64,000 nucleotides of DNA from Pseudoalteromonas phenolica (GCF_005886345.1 NZ_PNEC01000010.1:62001-126000), one strand, 5' to 3'. Counted from the stretch's first letter, positions 1-9,908 are shown. The notes: a model not told the origin generated them from the letters alone. Numbers and translations: made by a program.

Positions 1-686
1 GCGTACAAGCTTGGATCAGAGCTAAACAGGATTTCACCTTGCTGTGTAACCAATAAGTTGAGCGTATTATTATAAGGAGACTCTAAAATACTGGAATGAA
101 TAACAGATGGGTCAACTTGAACAATGATGAAACCTTGCTGTTTAGGCCTTTTTAGTTGGTAATCGACACTGAATATTTGTTGTACAAGATAAATGTGCGT
201 CGTATTGTCATCAGTCGGCACCATAAACTTTTGTTGACGGATACTGCTGTTTTTTACTTGTTCAAAAAAAGGATAATTTTGCGGTGCTTGGTTCAAGTTA
301 TTAGCATAGTAAGCTTTCGACTCTCCCGCGGGAGAAACCAAGTTAATACTCAAAATATCAGGATAAGCGTCACTATAACTAGCAAAGACATCCATCAAGG
401 CGCCTAACCTTGCCGTTTTCTCAAAAGGGCTGTCAAAGTCTTTAGCGAGAAAGTCACTCAATACAGGAGATGTCGAAAGTAATTTAGTGGTCGATTGATA
501 AATTTCAATGTAGTTGAACATTTTTTGATGTTGCGTTTCTACAAAACGACTCACCGTCAATTTCGCTTGTTTTTGTGTTGAGCTTGTGACGTTCGTTAAG
601 GTAAAACCACCTAAAAACAGCAAAGGTAAAATTACCAAGGGTGTGATATACCACAATAATTTTATACTTAACTTGCTTGTTTTCAT
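1..686 (-). CDS. Membrane sensor protein, N-terminal part (cut by window edge)
   Basis: An open frame runs without a stop from an ATG at 684-686 to the left edge of the window, giving the first 228 residues of a longer protein. Residues about 10-30 form one hydrophobic segment after a short basic N-terminus (MKTSKLSIKLL), followed by a roughly 200-residue extracytoplasmic region with Cache-like features such as ILSINLVSPAGESK and FIIVQVDPS. This is the usual input module of a two-component kinase, diguanylate cyclase or chemoreceptor. The output domain lies outside the window, so the class of protein cannot be decided. The gene is divergent from nothing close by; the phosphopantetheinyl transferase lies upstream on the same strand. 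Confidence 0.75.
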   Translation of the reverse strand, partial: MKTSKLSIKLLWYITPLVILPLLFLGGFTLTNVTSSTQKQAKLTVSRFVETQHQKMFNYIEIYQSTTKLLSTSPVLSDFLAKDFDSPFEKTARLGALMDVFASYSDAYPDILSINLVSPAGESKAYYANNLNQAPQNYPFFEQVKNSSIRQQKFMVPTDDNTTHIYLVQQIFSVDYQLKRPKQQGFIIVQVDPSVIHSSILESPYNNTLNLLVTQQGEILFSSDPSLY

Positions 687-816
687 GAGATTTTAAAACG
701 TCCTAAATGTTCTTATTATTCGTTAGCAAGGAATTACGCCCAACCTTATAATCCTAAGACAATGTTTGTTTTTTAACAAGTCATATGCGCTATGTTCATA
801 GATGTTTAAAAAAGCA

Positions 817-1503
817 CTATTTTTTTTCAAGTAGGCACTGAGTAAATATTAAGTCATTAATTAGTTGATAGTGAACATTAACCTCTAAACCAGTTTGCAC
901 CTGTTTGCTTAAGTCATGCATTATTTTAAAAGTAAGAACAGTCTCGTTAAATGCAATTAGTCTCGCTTTGTCGAAGCCAAAATACTTTTTCACGAAAGGA
1001 TAGAGGGCTTTATAAATACTTTCTTTGGCAGAAAAAATTACACTTAAGGGATGTGTTACTTGCTTACCAAGTTCATGAAATTGTGCTATTTCGTCATTTC
1101 GTAATATGTGTGTTTGCAGTTTTGTCTCTTGACTATCCTTCATCAATTTTTCGACATCAATACCTACGCTAGTGGCGCGATCTTGCAAGCCAGCTATCGC
1201 ACCAGCAATGCCCTTGGTGTGGGTAATTGAACCAAATGTACCTGCCGGCCAAATTGGTACTCTATCATCAGCCGTGTGAACTATCGGGTTATTAATGTTT
1301 AGTGCTGTTAATGCCTGAGTGGCACATAGTCGGCCTGCCAAATATTCAGCTTGGCGTTTATGAACAGCTTTTTTTATACGTTCAGGGAGAGGCTGTTTAA
1401 ATTGTTCGAAACTTTGAGGCACAAAGCTCTCAGCATCGAACTCAAGCACAACGAGTTCAAGCGCGAGATGATTTTCAAAAATAGACGATTTGGTTACTTG
1501 CAT
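817..1503 (-). CDS. 4'-phosphopantetheinyl transferase, Sfp/EntD type
   Basis: The enzyme transfers the 4'-phosphopantetheine arm of coenzyme A to a serine of carrier proteins. At 228 residues it has the length of the Sfp/EntD/PptA class, and the family signatures are in order: RQAEYLAGRLCA, GSITHTKG, the metal-binding GIDVE and the FSAKESIYKALYP helix. EntD-type enzymes usually serve nonribosomal peptide or polyketide carrier proteins, or omega-3 fatty acid synthases. No carrier-protein gene occurs in this window, so its client is encoded elsewhere. It is divergent from a MATE exporter, with 274 bp between them. A function in secondary metabolism is inference; the enzyme class is well supported. 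Confidence 0.88.
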   Translation of the reverse strand: MQVTKSSIFENHLALELVVLEFDAESFVPQSFEQFKQPLPERIKKAVHKRQAEYLAGRLCATQALTALNINNPIVHTADDRVPIWPAGTFGSITHTKGIAGAIAGLQDRATSVGIDVEKLMKDSQETKLQTHILRNDEIAQFHELGKQVTHPLSVIFSAKESIYKALYPFVKKYFGFDKARLIAFNETVLTFKIMHDLSKQVQTGLEVNVHYQLINDLIFTQCLLEKK

Positions 1504-1777
1504 AGCGCACTCCTTTAAGGGAACAAAGTGTCAATTATTTGTATTTAAATCGCAAGTTTTTCTAAGCAGGATAAAGGTTGAGCTATTTAAGGGAGTAAAT
1601 AAGTTTTACAAAAGTTTACCTGCTTTCTTTTAGCCCAGCTTTTAGGATAACTCTAAATTAAAAAACGTCTTAGCTCGATCACTAAACACATACTTTGTTA
1701 CAAACGCTGAAAGTTATTTTGTAATAAAAACCTAAGTTAGGGGTCTTAGTTTAAGACGTAAGAAATGGATTGATACT
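1504..1777. promoter_or_regulatory. Divergent control region between PPTase and MATE exporter
   Basis: This 274-bp AT-rich gap drives both divergent genes. Towards the MATE gene I see a candidate promoter, TTGTTA at 1695-1700 and TGTAAT at 1720-1725 (19-nt spacer, slightly long). The inverted repeats annotated separately overlap or follow its expected transcription start. A two-codon ATG-GAT-TGA frame at 1765-1773 sits five bases before the MATE start codon. No Rho-independent terminator is visible. Confidence 0.4.
1731..1757. repeat. Two adjacent perfect inverted repeats upstream of MATE gene
   Basis: CCTAA-G-TTAGG (1731-1741) is followed at once by GTCTTA-GTT-TAAGAC (1743-1757), 21 bp before the MATE start. 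The outer sequence TAAGACGT (1752-1759) is also the inverted copy of ACGTCTTA at 1665-1672. The position, over a likely transcription start, suits an operator; an RNA hairpin is the alternative. Confidence 0.55.
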
Positions 1778-3157
1778 ATGCAGCAGAGTCAAACTTTGTG
1801 TTATCTAAGTGCATCGCCTTGGCAGCTATTAAGAAAAACCACCGCTATTTTATTGCCAGCGATTTGTTTTCTACTGGCCTACGATCTAGCCGAATCGTCG
1901 GTGATAGCCAATACCAATGAGCAACTTCTACAACTCTATGGGTATGCACAGCCTTTATTTGTAATTTTGATGGCTTTTGCTGTTGCGCTGTCGGTGCGAA
2001 CGAATATGGCGATGGTGCAATTGGTCGACCAGAAAAATAAAGGATTGTTTGCTCATATTCGCTTTGGTGTATTTGCCAGTGTCGCTGTATCTATTTTTTT
2101 ATTACTCTCATTAGATGAAATAATGGCCTTATTCGGTTTAGCTGAGTGGTTGAGTACTTTATCGGACGTGCAGTCTGTCGAGTTTACTTCAGAGATCATG
2201 TCGTTTTTAACAGTGCGGATCAGCACACTCTTTGCCCTCGTGATTATTTGGCAAGTGAGCAGCGCGCTTAGAGCGCTAAATAATTGTTGGTATTCGGCAC
2301 TGTATTTATTGCTTTGGATGATGTGTAAATCAATTGGGTTAATTGTGTTAGTTCAGCAAAGCGAGCTTCATTTGCTAAGTTCTCTCGGCGAGTTGCATGC
2401 TTTTGTTGATGTTTTATTTGCAGTGATTGGTTTAAGCCTTGTGTTCATTAGGCATAAATCGAGTTTATTTTCATCAAGCAAAGCAGTAAGTGCCAACTTA
2501 GATACGGTACTCATTATTTGCCAGCAGTTAATGCCAGCATGCTCGCTTGCGCTTTTAACTTATATCGCCAGCCAGTTTGATGCCGCCTTTATCGCTGTAT
2601 TTGCTTTAACCTTTAAGATAGAAGCATTGGCTTTATTAATTCCTATGGTGCTGACCGCTTCATTATCTGCCATAGTGGGCGTCAATTATTGGTCGAACAA
2701 TAAAAAGCGAGCTGTGAGTATTTTAAAAAGTGCGTTTTATCTCATTATTGCTATGCAATGTGTGATAGCCGTTTTACTTTATCTATTTCAGTCGCAGCTG
2801 TTTGCTGGGATCTGCCCCGATTGTCAGCAAATTACCTTGTTAAAATACTTCATTCAATTCTTGCCCATTAGTTATGTCGGCTTAGGTATGTCTATGGTGT
2901 ATGTCTCTTGTTTGAATGCCATGGGTAAGAGTAAACAAGCCATGGTGTTTTTGGCTTTCCACCGTCTACTGCTTATCCCAATTTTGGCTGTGTTGGGTCT
3001 TAATCTATTTGGCAGTATGGGATTATTTATTGGCTTAGCAGTATCGCATTTGGTTATGGGCGGTTTCGCATTTTATCAAATCACCGTTGTTTACAGCCGT
3101 TCAAGTGATGAACAAAACGACATGACTCAATTAGGCTTGCAAACAGAAAAAGTTTAA
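1778..3157 (+). CDS. MATE family multidrug/metabolite efflux transporter
   Basis: A 459-residue polytopic inner-membrane protein with about twelve hydrophobic segments in two similar halves, the layout and length of MATE (NorM/DinF) cation-coupled exporters. Typical MATE features are the early helix with a conserved acidic residue (FLLAYDLAESSV), the linker between helices 6 and 7, and the second-half segment FKIEALALLIPMVLTASLSAIVG. The substrate cannot be read from the sequence. The gene is divergent from an Sfp-type phosphopantetheinyl transferase, so export of a carrier-protein-made metabolite is an attractive but unproven idea. It has a weak ribosome binding site, and inverted repeats lie directly upstream. 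The next gene, prfC, appears to be transcribed separately. Confidence 0.8.
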   Translation: MQQSQTLCYLSASPWQLLRKTTAILLPAICFLLAYDLAESSVIANTNEQLLQLYGYAQPLFVILMAFAVALSVRTNMAMVQLVDQKNKGLFAHIRFGVFASVAVSIFLLLSLDEIMALFGLAEWLSTLSDVQSVEFTSEIMSFLTVRISTLFALVIIWQVSSALRALNNCWYSALYLLLWMMCKSIGLIVLVQQSELHLLSSLGELHAFVDVLFAVIGLSLVFIRHKSSLFSSSKAVSANLDTVLIICQQLMPACSLALLTYIASQFDAAFIAVFALTFKIEALALLIPMVLTASLSAIVGVNYWSNNKKRAVSILKSAFYLIIAMQCVIAVLLYLFQSQLFAGICPDCQQITLLKYFIQFLPISYVGLGMSMVYVSCLNAMGKSKQAMVFLAFHRLLLIPILAVLGLNLFGSMGLFIGLAVSHLVMGGFAFYQITVVYSRSSDEQNDMTQLGLQTEKV

Positions 3158-3253
3158 CTAATTGAGAAGAAAAAGTTGTTATAAAAACCGCTGTACGATT
3201 GAGTATCTTGGCAAGATAAGCGAAAATAGTCGATTAACTGATATTCATAGCCT

Positions 3254-3282
3254 GAGCAGGGCAGGTAATTTTACCTGCGCTC
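3254..3282 (+). promoter_or_regulatory. Stem-loop in prfC leader
   Basis: GCAGGTAA (3261-3268) and TTACCTGC (3271-3278) pair perfectly around a two-base loop. GAGC (3254-3257) and GCTC (3279-3282) extend the stem across a three-base bulge. No U-tract follows, so it is not a standard terminator. It ends 23 bp before the prfC start codon, close to the ribosome binding site. Confidence 0.5.
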
Positions 3283-3305
3283 AATTCAAGAGAAGATTTT
3301 AATCG

Positions 3306-4895
3306 ATGTCAAACGCTTCAATTCCTCAGGAAGTCTCGAAAAGACGGACTTTTGCGATTATCTCGCACCCGGATGCGGGTAAAACCACCATCACAGAAAA
3401 AGTACTTTTATTCGGAAAGGCCCTACAAAAAGCCGGTACGGTAAAAGGCCGTGGTTCAAACCAACACGCTAAATCTGACTGGATGGAAATGGAAAAAGAG
3501 CGTGGTATCTCAGTAACAACCTCTGTAATGCAGTTTCCGTATAACGATGCTTTGGTTAACTTACTAGATACCCCGGGACACGAAGACTTCTCTGAAGATA
3601 CTTATCGTACACTGACAGCCGTTGATTCATGTCTGATGGTGATCGATGCAGCAAAAGGTGTAGAAGACCGTACACGTAAACTGATGGAAGTAACTCGCTT
3701 ACGTGATACGCCAATCGTGACGTTCATGAACAAGCTTGACCGTGACATCCGTGATCCAATGGAAGTGATGGACGAAGTTGAAACTGAACTTAACATCATG
3801 TGTGCGCCGATCACATGGCCAATCGGTTGTGGTAAAGAGTTTAAAGGTGTGTATCACATTCACCGTGATGAAACGATTCTATACGCAACTGGTCAAGGTC
3901 ATACCATCCAAGAAAAGCGCATCATTAAGGGCTTAGATAACCCAGACTTAGATTCAGAAATCGGGGATGAATTAGCAGAGCAACTTCGTGAAGAGCTAGA
4001 GCTTGTGATAGGTGCATCAAACGAATTTGATCATGAGTTATTCCTATCGGGTGAATTAACGCCTGTATATTTTGGTACAGCACTAGGTAACTTTGGTGTT
4101 GACCACATGCTTGATGGTTTAACTGAGTGGGCGCCAACGCCTATGCCACGTCAAACAGACGAGCGTGAAGTAAAAGCCGAAGAAGAAAAGTTCTCTGGCT
4201 TCGTATTTAAAATCCAAGCGAACATGGACCCGAAACACCGTGACCGCATCGCCTTTATGCGTATTGTATCTGGTAAATATACCCAAGGTATGAAGATGGA
4301 CCACGTACGTATTGGCAAAAAAGTCAGTATTTCTGACGCGGTAACTTTTATGGCCGGTGACCGTGAACGTGCTCAAGAAGCGTTTGCCGGTGACATCATT
4401 GGTTTGCATAACCACGGTACAATCCAAATCGGTGATACTTTCACTCAGGGTGAGAAGCTTAAGTTCAGCGGTATTCCAAACTTCGCACCAGAATTATTCC
4501 GTAGTATTCGTCTAAAAGATCCACTTAAGCAAAAACAGTTATTAAAAGGCTTAGTACAGCTTTCAGAAGAAGGTGCGGTACAGGTATTTAGACCACTACA
4601 AAATAACAGCCTAATTGTAGGTGCGGTTGGTGTGCTGCAGTTCGATGTGGTTGTTGCGCGTTTAAAAGCGGAATATAACGTAGATGCCATTTACGAGAGT
4701 GTGTCAGTACAAACAGCGCGATGGGTAACCTGCGACGATGATAAGAAAATGGCTGAGTTTAAACGTAAGTGTGAAGCTAACTTAGCCCTTGATGGTGGTG
4801 ATAACTTAACTTACATTGCACCAAGCCGTGTAAACTTAAATTTATCGATGGAACGCTATCCTGATGTTCAGTTCCACCATACACGTGAACACTAA
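3306..4895 (+). CDS. prfC: Peptide chain release factor 3 (RF3)
   Basis: RF3 is the GTPase that recycles RF1/RF2 from the ribosome after peptide release. The 529-residue length matches the family (E. coli 529). The translational GTPase motifs are intact: G1 HPDAGKTT, switch I with RGISVTTS, G3 [12 protein letters not shown] and G4 FMNKLDRD. The C-terminal part carries the RF3-specific domains. An AGAGAAG ribosome binding site precedes the ATG. The gene stands alone between a MATE exporter and argS, behind a structured leader. Confidence 0.97.
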   Translation: MSNASIPQEVSKRRTFAIISHPDAGKTTITEKVLLFGKALQKAGTVKGRGSNQHAKSDWMEMEKERGISVTTSVMQFPYNDALVNLLDTPGHEDFSEDTYRTLTAVDSCLMVIDAAKGVEDRTRKLMEVTRLRDTPIVTFMNKLDRDIRDPMEVMDEVETELNIMCAPITWPIGCGKEFKGVYHIHRDETILYATGQGHTIQEKRIIKGLDNPDLDSEIGDELAEQLREELELVIGASNEFDHELFLSGELTPVYFGTALGNFGVDHMLDGLTEWAPTPMPRQTDEREVKAEEEKFSGFVFKIQANMDPKHRDRIAFMRIVSGKYTQGMKMDHVRIGKKVSISDAVTFMAGDRERAQEAFAGDIIGLHNHGTIQIGDTFTQGEKLKFSGIPNFAPELFRSIRLKDPLKQKQLLKGLVQLSEEGAVQVFRPLQNNSLIVGAVGVLQFDVVVARLKAEYNVDAIYESVSVQTARWVTCDDDKKMAEFKRKCEANLALDGGDNLTYIAPSRVNLNLSMERYPDVQFHHTREH

Positions 4896-4964
4896 TAAAC
4901 GCTTAAATTGAATCGAATTTAACCTTGCTGGCATTGATGGCTGGCAAGGGTTACAGGATAAAAA

Positions 4965-6707
4965 ATGAATATCAAAACTCTATTAATTGAAAAAGCCAAT
5001 GCAGCGATGCACGCTGCGGGCATTCCTGAAGGCACAAACCCAGCGGTTACGCAATCTACTCGTCCGCAATTTGGTGATTACCAAATCAATGGCGCAATGG
5101 GCGCTGCAAAAGCATTAAAAACCAACCCTCGTGAACTTGCACAAAAGATCATCGATAATTTAGACGTTGCTGATCTTGCTGCAAAAACAGAAATTGCAGG
5201 CCCGGGTTTCATCAACATTCACCTAAAACCTGAGTTTTTAGCTGCAAGCCTAGAAGCGGCAAACCAAGATGCAAAACTCGGTGTTGCTGAGCATGCAAAC
5301 CCACATAAAGTGGTGGTTGATTACTCTTCACCAAACCTTGCAAAAGAAATGCACGTAGGTCATTTACGTTCTACCATCATTGGTGATGCGGTTGTACGTG
5401 CCCTTGAATTCCGTGGCGATACGGTTGTTCGTCAAAACCACATGGGTGACTGGGGTACACAGTTCGGTATGCTTATCGCTCACCTTGAAGATTTACTTGA
5501 GCAGGGCGTTGACCTTGAAAAAGTCGCGCTAGCTGATCTTGAAAGTTTCTACCGTGACGCGAAAAAACGTTTTGATGACGAAGAAGGCTTTGCCGACAAA
5601 GCGCGTGATTACGTTGTTAAATTACAAGGTGGCGACGCGCATTGTAAGAAACTTTGGCAGATGTTTATCGACACTTCGGTTAAGCACTCTGAAGAAGTAT
5701 ATGCAAGACTAAACGTCACCCTTGGGCGTGATGATATTAAAGCAGAAAGTGCTTATAACGACCGACTGCAAAGTGTGATTGACCTGCTTAAAGAAAAGGG
5801 CATCGCAGTTGAAGACCAAGGTGCACAAGTGGTATTCCTTGATGAGCTTGCGAACAAAGACGGTGAGCCATCAGTGTTCATCGTACAAAAATCAGGTGGT
5901 GGTTTCTTATATTCAACCACTGACCTTGCAGCCTGTGATTACCGCTCAAACGAACTAGACGTAGACCGTATCTTAATTTTCGTAGATGCGCGTCAGGGCT
6001 TACACTTCAACCAGGTTGAGATCACTGCACGTAAAGCGGGTCTATTACAAGACAAAACCAGCTACGAGCCAAGCCTGTTCGGTACTATGATGGGGGATGA
6101 TGGTAAACCATTCAAAACTCGTACTGGTGGTACAGTTAAACTTGCAGACCTACTTGAAGAAGCAGTAAGCCGTGCAGCAGATAAAATTGCTGACCGTACC
6201 GCTGAATTAAGCGAAGAAGAGCGAAGCGAAATTGCGCGTAAAGTGGGTATTGGCGCAGTTAAATACGCTGATTTATCTAAGCACCGTACCAGTGACTACA
6301 TCTTCAACTGGGACACAATGTTGAGCTTTGAAGGCGCAACAGCACCTTACTTACAATACGCTTACACACGTGTAAGTGGTATTTTCCGTAAAGCAGACGT
6401 AGACAGTACAAATCTTGCTGGCAGTATTAACATTGTTGAGCCACAAGAAAAAGCACTGGCGTTAAAACTTCTTCAGCTTGAAGAAGTGCTAGATCTGATG
6501 ATCAGCGAAGCGACTCCACACGTATTATGTGGTTACTTATATGAGCTTGCGAGCCTATATATGACATTCTACGAAGCGTGCCCAATCTTAAAAGATGATG
6601 TGGTAGCTGATGTACGTGAAAGCCGTTTACTACTATGTAATTTAGTGGCTAAATCGCTGCGTACCGGTCTAGACCTTCTGGGCATCGAGGTAATGGAGCA
6701 GATGTAA
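4965..6707 (+). CDS. argS: Arginyl-tRNA synthetase
   Basis: This class I synthetase charges tRNA-Arg. Its 580 residues fit the bacterial family (E. coli 577). It has the N-terminal tRNA-recognition domain ([12 protein letters not shown]), the ATP-binding HVGHLRST signature (HIGH box), and the degenerate KMSKS-loop equivalent [13 protein letters not shown] found in bacterial ArgRS. The C-terminal anticodon-binding domain contains [15 protein letters not shown]. It is followed by a strong terminator at 6737-6770, so it probably ends its transcript. Confidence 0.97.
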   Translation: MNIKTLLIEKANAAMHAAGIPEGTNPAVTQSTRPQFGDYQINGAMGAAKALKTNPRELAQKIIDNLDVADLAAKTEIAGPGFINIHLKPEFLAASLEAANQDAKLGVAEHANPHKVVVDYSSPNLAKEMHVGHLRSTIIGDAVVRALEFRGDTVVRQNHMGDWGTQFGMLIAHLEDLLEQGVDLEKVALADLESFYRDAKKRFDDEEGFADKARDYVVKLQGGDAHCKKLWQMFIDTSVKHSEEVYARLNVTLGRDDIKAESAYNDRLQSVIDLLKEKGIAVEDQGAQVVFLDELANKDGEPSVFIVQKSGGGFLYSTTDLAACDYRSNELDVDRILIFVDARQGLHFNQVEITARKAGLLQDKTSYEPSLFGTMMGDDGKPFKTRTGGTVKLADLLEEAVSRAADKIADRTAELSEEERSEIARKVGIGAVKYADLSKHRTSDYIFNWDTMLSFEGATAPYLQYAYTRVSGIFRKADVDSTNLAGSINIVEPQEKALALKLLQLEEVLDLMISEATPHVLCGYLYELASLYMTFYEACPILKDDVVADVRESRLLLCNLVAKSLRTGLDLLGIEVMEQM

Positions 6708-6736
6708 TCTGTTTCGTTAACTAAATGAGTTTTATA

Positions 6737-6770
6737 GGCCGCGCAACAGTATGTTGTTGCGGCCTTTTTT
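6737..6770 (+). terminator. Rho-independent terminator after argS
   Basis: A GC-rich hairpin of GGCCGC...GCGGCC with inner CAACA/TGTTG pairing ends at 6764 and is followed by six T residues (6765-6770). It lies 30 bp after the argS stop and just before pdxH. Confidence 0.85.
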
Positions 6771-6783
6771 ATAAGGAATAAGC

Positions 6784-7425
6784 ATGAAATTAGAAGACAT
6801 TCGTCGCGAGTATACCCAAGGCGGTCTGCAGCGTGACATGCTAGCAGATGACCCAATCGTGCAATTTGAAGCTTGGTTAAAACAAGCGGTTGAAGCTAAG
6901 TTTAGCAATGATCCAACGGCCATGGTTGTTGCAACGGTTGATGAAACCGGTCAGCCTTCACAGCGCATCGTGTTGCTTAAACATTTGGATGAAAATGGCT
7001 TCGTATTTTTCACCAATACGGGTTCACGCAAGGCACAAGAGTTAAAGAGCAATAACAAGATTTCTTTGCACTTCCCTTGGCATGAGATTGAGCGGCAAGT
7101 GATTGTTTATGGTGAAGCGAAGCCACTGCCAACCAGCGCTGTAGCAAAATATTTCTTATCTCGTCCAAAAGAAAGCCAACTTGCAGCATGGGCGTCACAG
7201 CAGTCTCGTCCAGTATCATCTCGCCAAGTGCTGATGCAAACCTTCGAAAGCATGAAGTCAAAGTTTGCCAAAGGTGATATTCCATTACCTGATTTTTGGG
7301 GCGGCTATTGTGTAGAGCCGACTAAGGTTGAGTTTTGGCAAGGTGGCGAGCACCGCTTGCATGACCGCTTTATGTATGTGAGACAAGTCGATGGCAGCTG
7401 GGCTATTGAAAGATTAAATCCTTAA
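6784..7425 (+). CDS. pdxH: Pyridoxamine 5'-phosphate oxidase
   Basis: This FMN-dependent enzyme oxidises pyridoxamine/pyridoxine 5'-phosphate to pyridoxal 5'-phosphate, the last step of vitamin B6 synthesis and salvage. The 213 residues match the family (E. coli 218). Signatures include the FMN-binding [20 protein letters not shown] region (first 20 residues), [24 protein letters not shown], and the C-terminal [13 protein letters not shown] followed by W-x-I-x-RLNP. An AAGGAA ribosome binding site precedes the ATG. The TatD-family gene follows 13 bp later and is probably co-transcribed. Confidence 0.97.
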   Translation: MKLEDIRREYTQGGLQRDMLADDPIVQFEAWLKQAVEAKFSNDPTAMVVATVDETGQPSQRIVLLKHLDENGFVFFTNTGSRKAQELKSNNKISLHFPWHEIERQVIVYGEAKPLPTSAVAKYFLSRPKESQLAAWASQQSRPVSSRQVLMQTFESMKSKFAKGDIPLPDFWGGYCVEPTKVEFWQGGEHRLHDRFMYVRQVDGSWAIERLNP

Positions 7426-7438
7426 TCTTCGCTTCAAT

Positions 7439-8203
7439 ATGCAATTCATAGACACCCACTGTCATCTTGACTTCGACGAGTTTAAAGGTGACTTTCAAAA
7501 CCTTGTTTACCGTGCGAATCGGCTTGGTATTCATGGTTTTGTTGTGCCGGGAGTCACACTCAAGCAAAGCCAAACTTTACTGGACTTTAAACAGCATAAC
7601 CCAGGTGTCTATATTGCTTTTGGTTTTCATCCGTACTTTATGGCAGAACATCAAGATGGCAATTTTGAACAACTGAAAAATTTGGCGATTGAACATCGCA
7701 AGCAGCTGGTGGCCATTGGTGAGTGTGGTATTGATGCGGGCATTGAAAATATTGAAAAGCAACAAGCGCTTTTTGTAGAACACATTAAGCTTGCGAATGA
7801 GTTGTCACTGCCGCTCATTGTGCATCATAGGCAAAGCCATCATTTAATCATGCAAGCATTTAAGCAAGTACAGCCAAAAAGGGGTGGGGTGATACATGCT
7901 TTTAGTGGTTCACAACAACAAGCGCAAGCGTATATTAAACTCGGTTTTAAACTTGGGGTGGGGGGCACGATAACGTATGAACGAGCCAACAAAACCAAGC
8001 AAGCCTTGGCACAAGTACCTCTCGATAGCTTAGTTCTGGAGACCGATGCGCCTTCTATGCCGCTTGCGGGTTATCAAGGGCAGATGAACTTACCTGAACG
8101 TCTCAAAGCGGTATTTGATTGCCTAGTCGCAATTCGCAGCGAGTCAGAGTTTGAGATAGCTGAGCAAATTTATGCGTCGTCTTGCTCACTTTTTAAGATT
8201 TGA
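7439..8203 (+). CDS. TatD family metal-dependent hydrolase/deoxyribonuclease
   Basis: A 254-residue protein with the TatD signature: N-terminal metal-binding FIDTHCHLDFDEF, the central glutamate in AIGECGIDAG, histidines in PLIVHHRQ and GVIHAFSGS, and the C-terminal LVLETDAPSMPL. These residues bind two metal ions in a TIM-barrel active site. Relatives are 3'-5' exonucleases or deoxyribonucleases involved in DNA repair; this YjjV-like member's substrate is unknown. No strong Shine-Dalgarno sequence is visible, which fits translational coupling to pdxH. Its 3' end overlaps the convergent ahpA-like gene by 34 bp. Confidence 0.9.
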   Translation: MQFIDTHCHLDFDEFKGDFQNLVYRANRLGIHGFVVPGVTLKQSQTLLDFKQHNPGVYIAFGFHPYFMAEHQDGNFEQLKNLAIEHRKQLVAIGECGIDAGIENIEKQQALFVEHIKLANELSLPLIVHHRQSHHLIMQAFKQVQPKRGGVIHAFSGSQQQAQAYIKLGFKLGVGGTITYERANKTKQALAQVPLDSLVLETDAPSMPLAGYQGQMNLPERLKAVFDCLVAIRSESEFEIAEQIYASSCSLFKI

Positions 8204-8799
8204 CGCTTTACTTCCCAACGTTTTAACGCTCGTCCTAATTGCCAAGTGAATACACAAGTAATGATCAACATCAGCAACACCATACGGCCGAGTTCGTGAA
8301 AGTGATGGTGGCTTTCACTCATGGCATCTTGGGTTAGATACACCATGTTTACAAAACCAAGGGGCTTGTCACCCGTATCGGTAATGGGCAGCACGATGGC
8401 ATCTTTTAATTTGCTGATCCCTGGTAACTGTTTAGCAATACCTTGATTGAGCGGCTCGGCTTGAAATCCTTCACTTTTAGTCAAGAGTTGCCCTTGGTGG
8501 TCATAAATTGCAGCGCCTAACACGTAAGGATCTTTGGCCAAATTTTTTGTCAGCTTTTCTAACTTATCGAGCGCTTGGTTTTGCATTGCAAAGCTGGCGT
8601 TCCACGCTGTTTGCTGTGCCAAACTTCGGGCTGCTTGATGCGCTTGGTTATGTAATAGTTGGTGAGAGCGAAAACTGGTATTAAAGGCAATCCAAGTCAG
8701 TGTGACAAAGCAAGCCGCAGCAATGATTAGACGGATCAAGCGCCGGTTTTTCGAAGACGTTATCAAATCAAGAGCTTGTGTATTTTTCATAGTATCCAT
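8170..8799 (-). CDS. AhpA/YtjB (Smp) family membrane protein
   Basis: A 209-residue protein with two membrane segments (about residues 22-42 and 172-192) flanking a periplasmic domain, divergent from serB. This architecture and its place next to serB match the SMP/YtjB family, which is divergent from serB in E. coli. The periplasmic part (AAIYDHQGQLLTKS, LGFVNMVYLT) resembles a small PAS/Cache-like fold. Its function is poorly known; some relatives were reported as haemolysin-related. A second in-frame ATG three codons in is equally possible. The 3' end overlaps the TatD-family gene by 34 bp. Confidence 0.75.
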   Translation of the reverse strand: MDTMKNTQALDLITSSKNRRLIRLIIAAACFVTLTWIAFNTSFRSHQLLHNQAHQAARSLAQQTAWNASFAMQNQALDKLEKLTKNLAKDPYVLGAAIYDHQGQLLTKSEGFQAEPLNQGIAKQLPGISKLKDAIVLPITDTGDKPLGFVNMVYLTQDAMSESHHHFHELGRMVLLMLIITCVFTWQLGRALKRWEVKRQILKSEQDDA

Positions 8800-8864
8800 A
8801 TTGAGTGCTGACAGCCTTTTGGAATGATGTTACAAATGCATTGTTACTAAATTTGGAGCTCACA

Positions 8865-9875
8865 ATGGCTGGTATTCGCTTTAACCTTACACCGCAACTT
8901 CCACTCACCGATTTATGCACCTTAGCAAAATGGTATCAGATTGAAAATGATCACTTAGTCGATCAAGCGTCTGAGTCATCGCAATTAGGTGAAGATTTTA
9001 TTGTGTTTTTTGGTGCGCAAGCGAACACACAATTTTTGCAATATGCCATTGAGTTTATTGGTGAGACTAATATCAATGCGGTAAGCCTGTATCAGCCAGC
9101 AGTGCAATTAACCCCCGCGTTAGCGTTTGACGTTAAAGCACAGTTTGATGACTTAAAAGCATATAAAAAACAGCTTAGTAGTTTTGCCGCTAAGCATGGT
9201 TTTGAAGGCGCCTATTTATCGAAGCCAGCCAGTTTGAGCCAGCCGGGATTACTCATCATGGATATGGACTCGACGGCGATAGAAATTGAGTGTATTGATG
9301 AAATAGCACGTCTAGCCGATGTTTATGACGAGGTGGCCAGTGTGACCGCCATGGCAATGGCGGGGCAACTGGGGTTTAGCGAAAGTTTGTATCAGCGTGT
9401 GGCAAAACTTGAAGGCATTGAACTGTCTTTGATCCAACAGCTAAAAGATAACTTACCGCTTATGGAGGGCATTCAAGAGCTATGTCACACTTTAAAAGCC
9501 CATAACTGGCAGTTAGTACTCGCATCAGGTGGTTTTACTTGGTTTGCAGAAGCATTGCAAAAGCCTCTGTCACTAGATGCTTTTTATGCCAATGAGCTTG
9601 AAATAAAAGATGCACGCTTAACGGGTAAAGTACTTGGCGATGTGGTCGATGCTCAGAAAAAGGCTGATATTTTAGCTAAGGCGCGCACGCAACTTGGTTT
9701 AGCTAAACGGCAAACCATTGCCATTGGTGATGGTGCTAATGATTTAGTGATGATGGCAGAAGCGGGAACTGGGGTGGCCATTCATGGCAAACCAAAAGTG
9801 GTTGAAAACGCCGATGCAGCCATTTGTCATGGCTCACTATTGCAACTCATATATTTCATTGATATACCTAATTAA
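8865..9875 (+). CDS. serB: Phosphoserine phosphatase
   Basis: SerB dephosphorylates O-phosphoserine, the last step of serine synthesis. The haloacid dehalogenase motifs are all present: motif I LLIMDMDSTAIEIECIDE, motif II LASGGFT, motif III KKADILA and motif IV AIGDGANDLVMM. The N-terminal third is the SerB-type regulatory extension. I chose the ATG at 8865 because TTGGAGCT ends five bases upstream and the resulting 336 residues resemble known SerB proteins; an in-frame ATG at 8805 would add 20 residues and run into the divergent promoter. There is no terminator before the downstream lipoprotein gene. Confidence 0.95.
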   Translation: MAGIRFNLTPQLPLTDLCTLAKWYQIENDHLVDQASESSQLGEDFIVFFGAQANTQFLQYAIEFIGETNINAVSLYQPAVQLTPALAFDVKAQFDDLKAYKKQLSSFAAKHGFEGAYLSKPASLSQPGLLIMDMDSTAIEIECIDEIARLADVYDEVASVTAMAMAGQLGFSESLYQRVAKLEGIELSLIQQLKDNLPLMEGIQELCHTLKAHNWQLVLASGGFTWFAEALQKPLSLDAFYANELEIKDARLTGKVLGDVVDAQKKADILAKARTQLGLAKRQTIAIGDGANDLVMMAEAGTGVAIHGKPKVVENADAAICHGSLLQLIYFIDIPN

Positions 9876-9908
9876 GATGAATATACCTTTTGACTATAGG
9901 GAGGAAGT

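Noticed and set aside
8805..8864. Upstream extension of serB
   Set aside because: It lacks a ribosome binding site, runs into the divergent AhpA-like gene's promoter, and the 8865 ATG has a clear GGAG.
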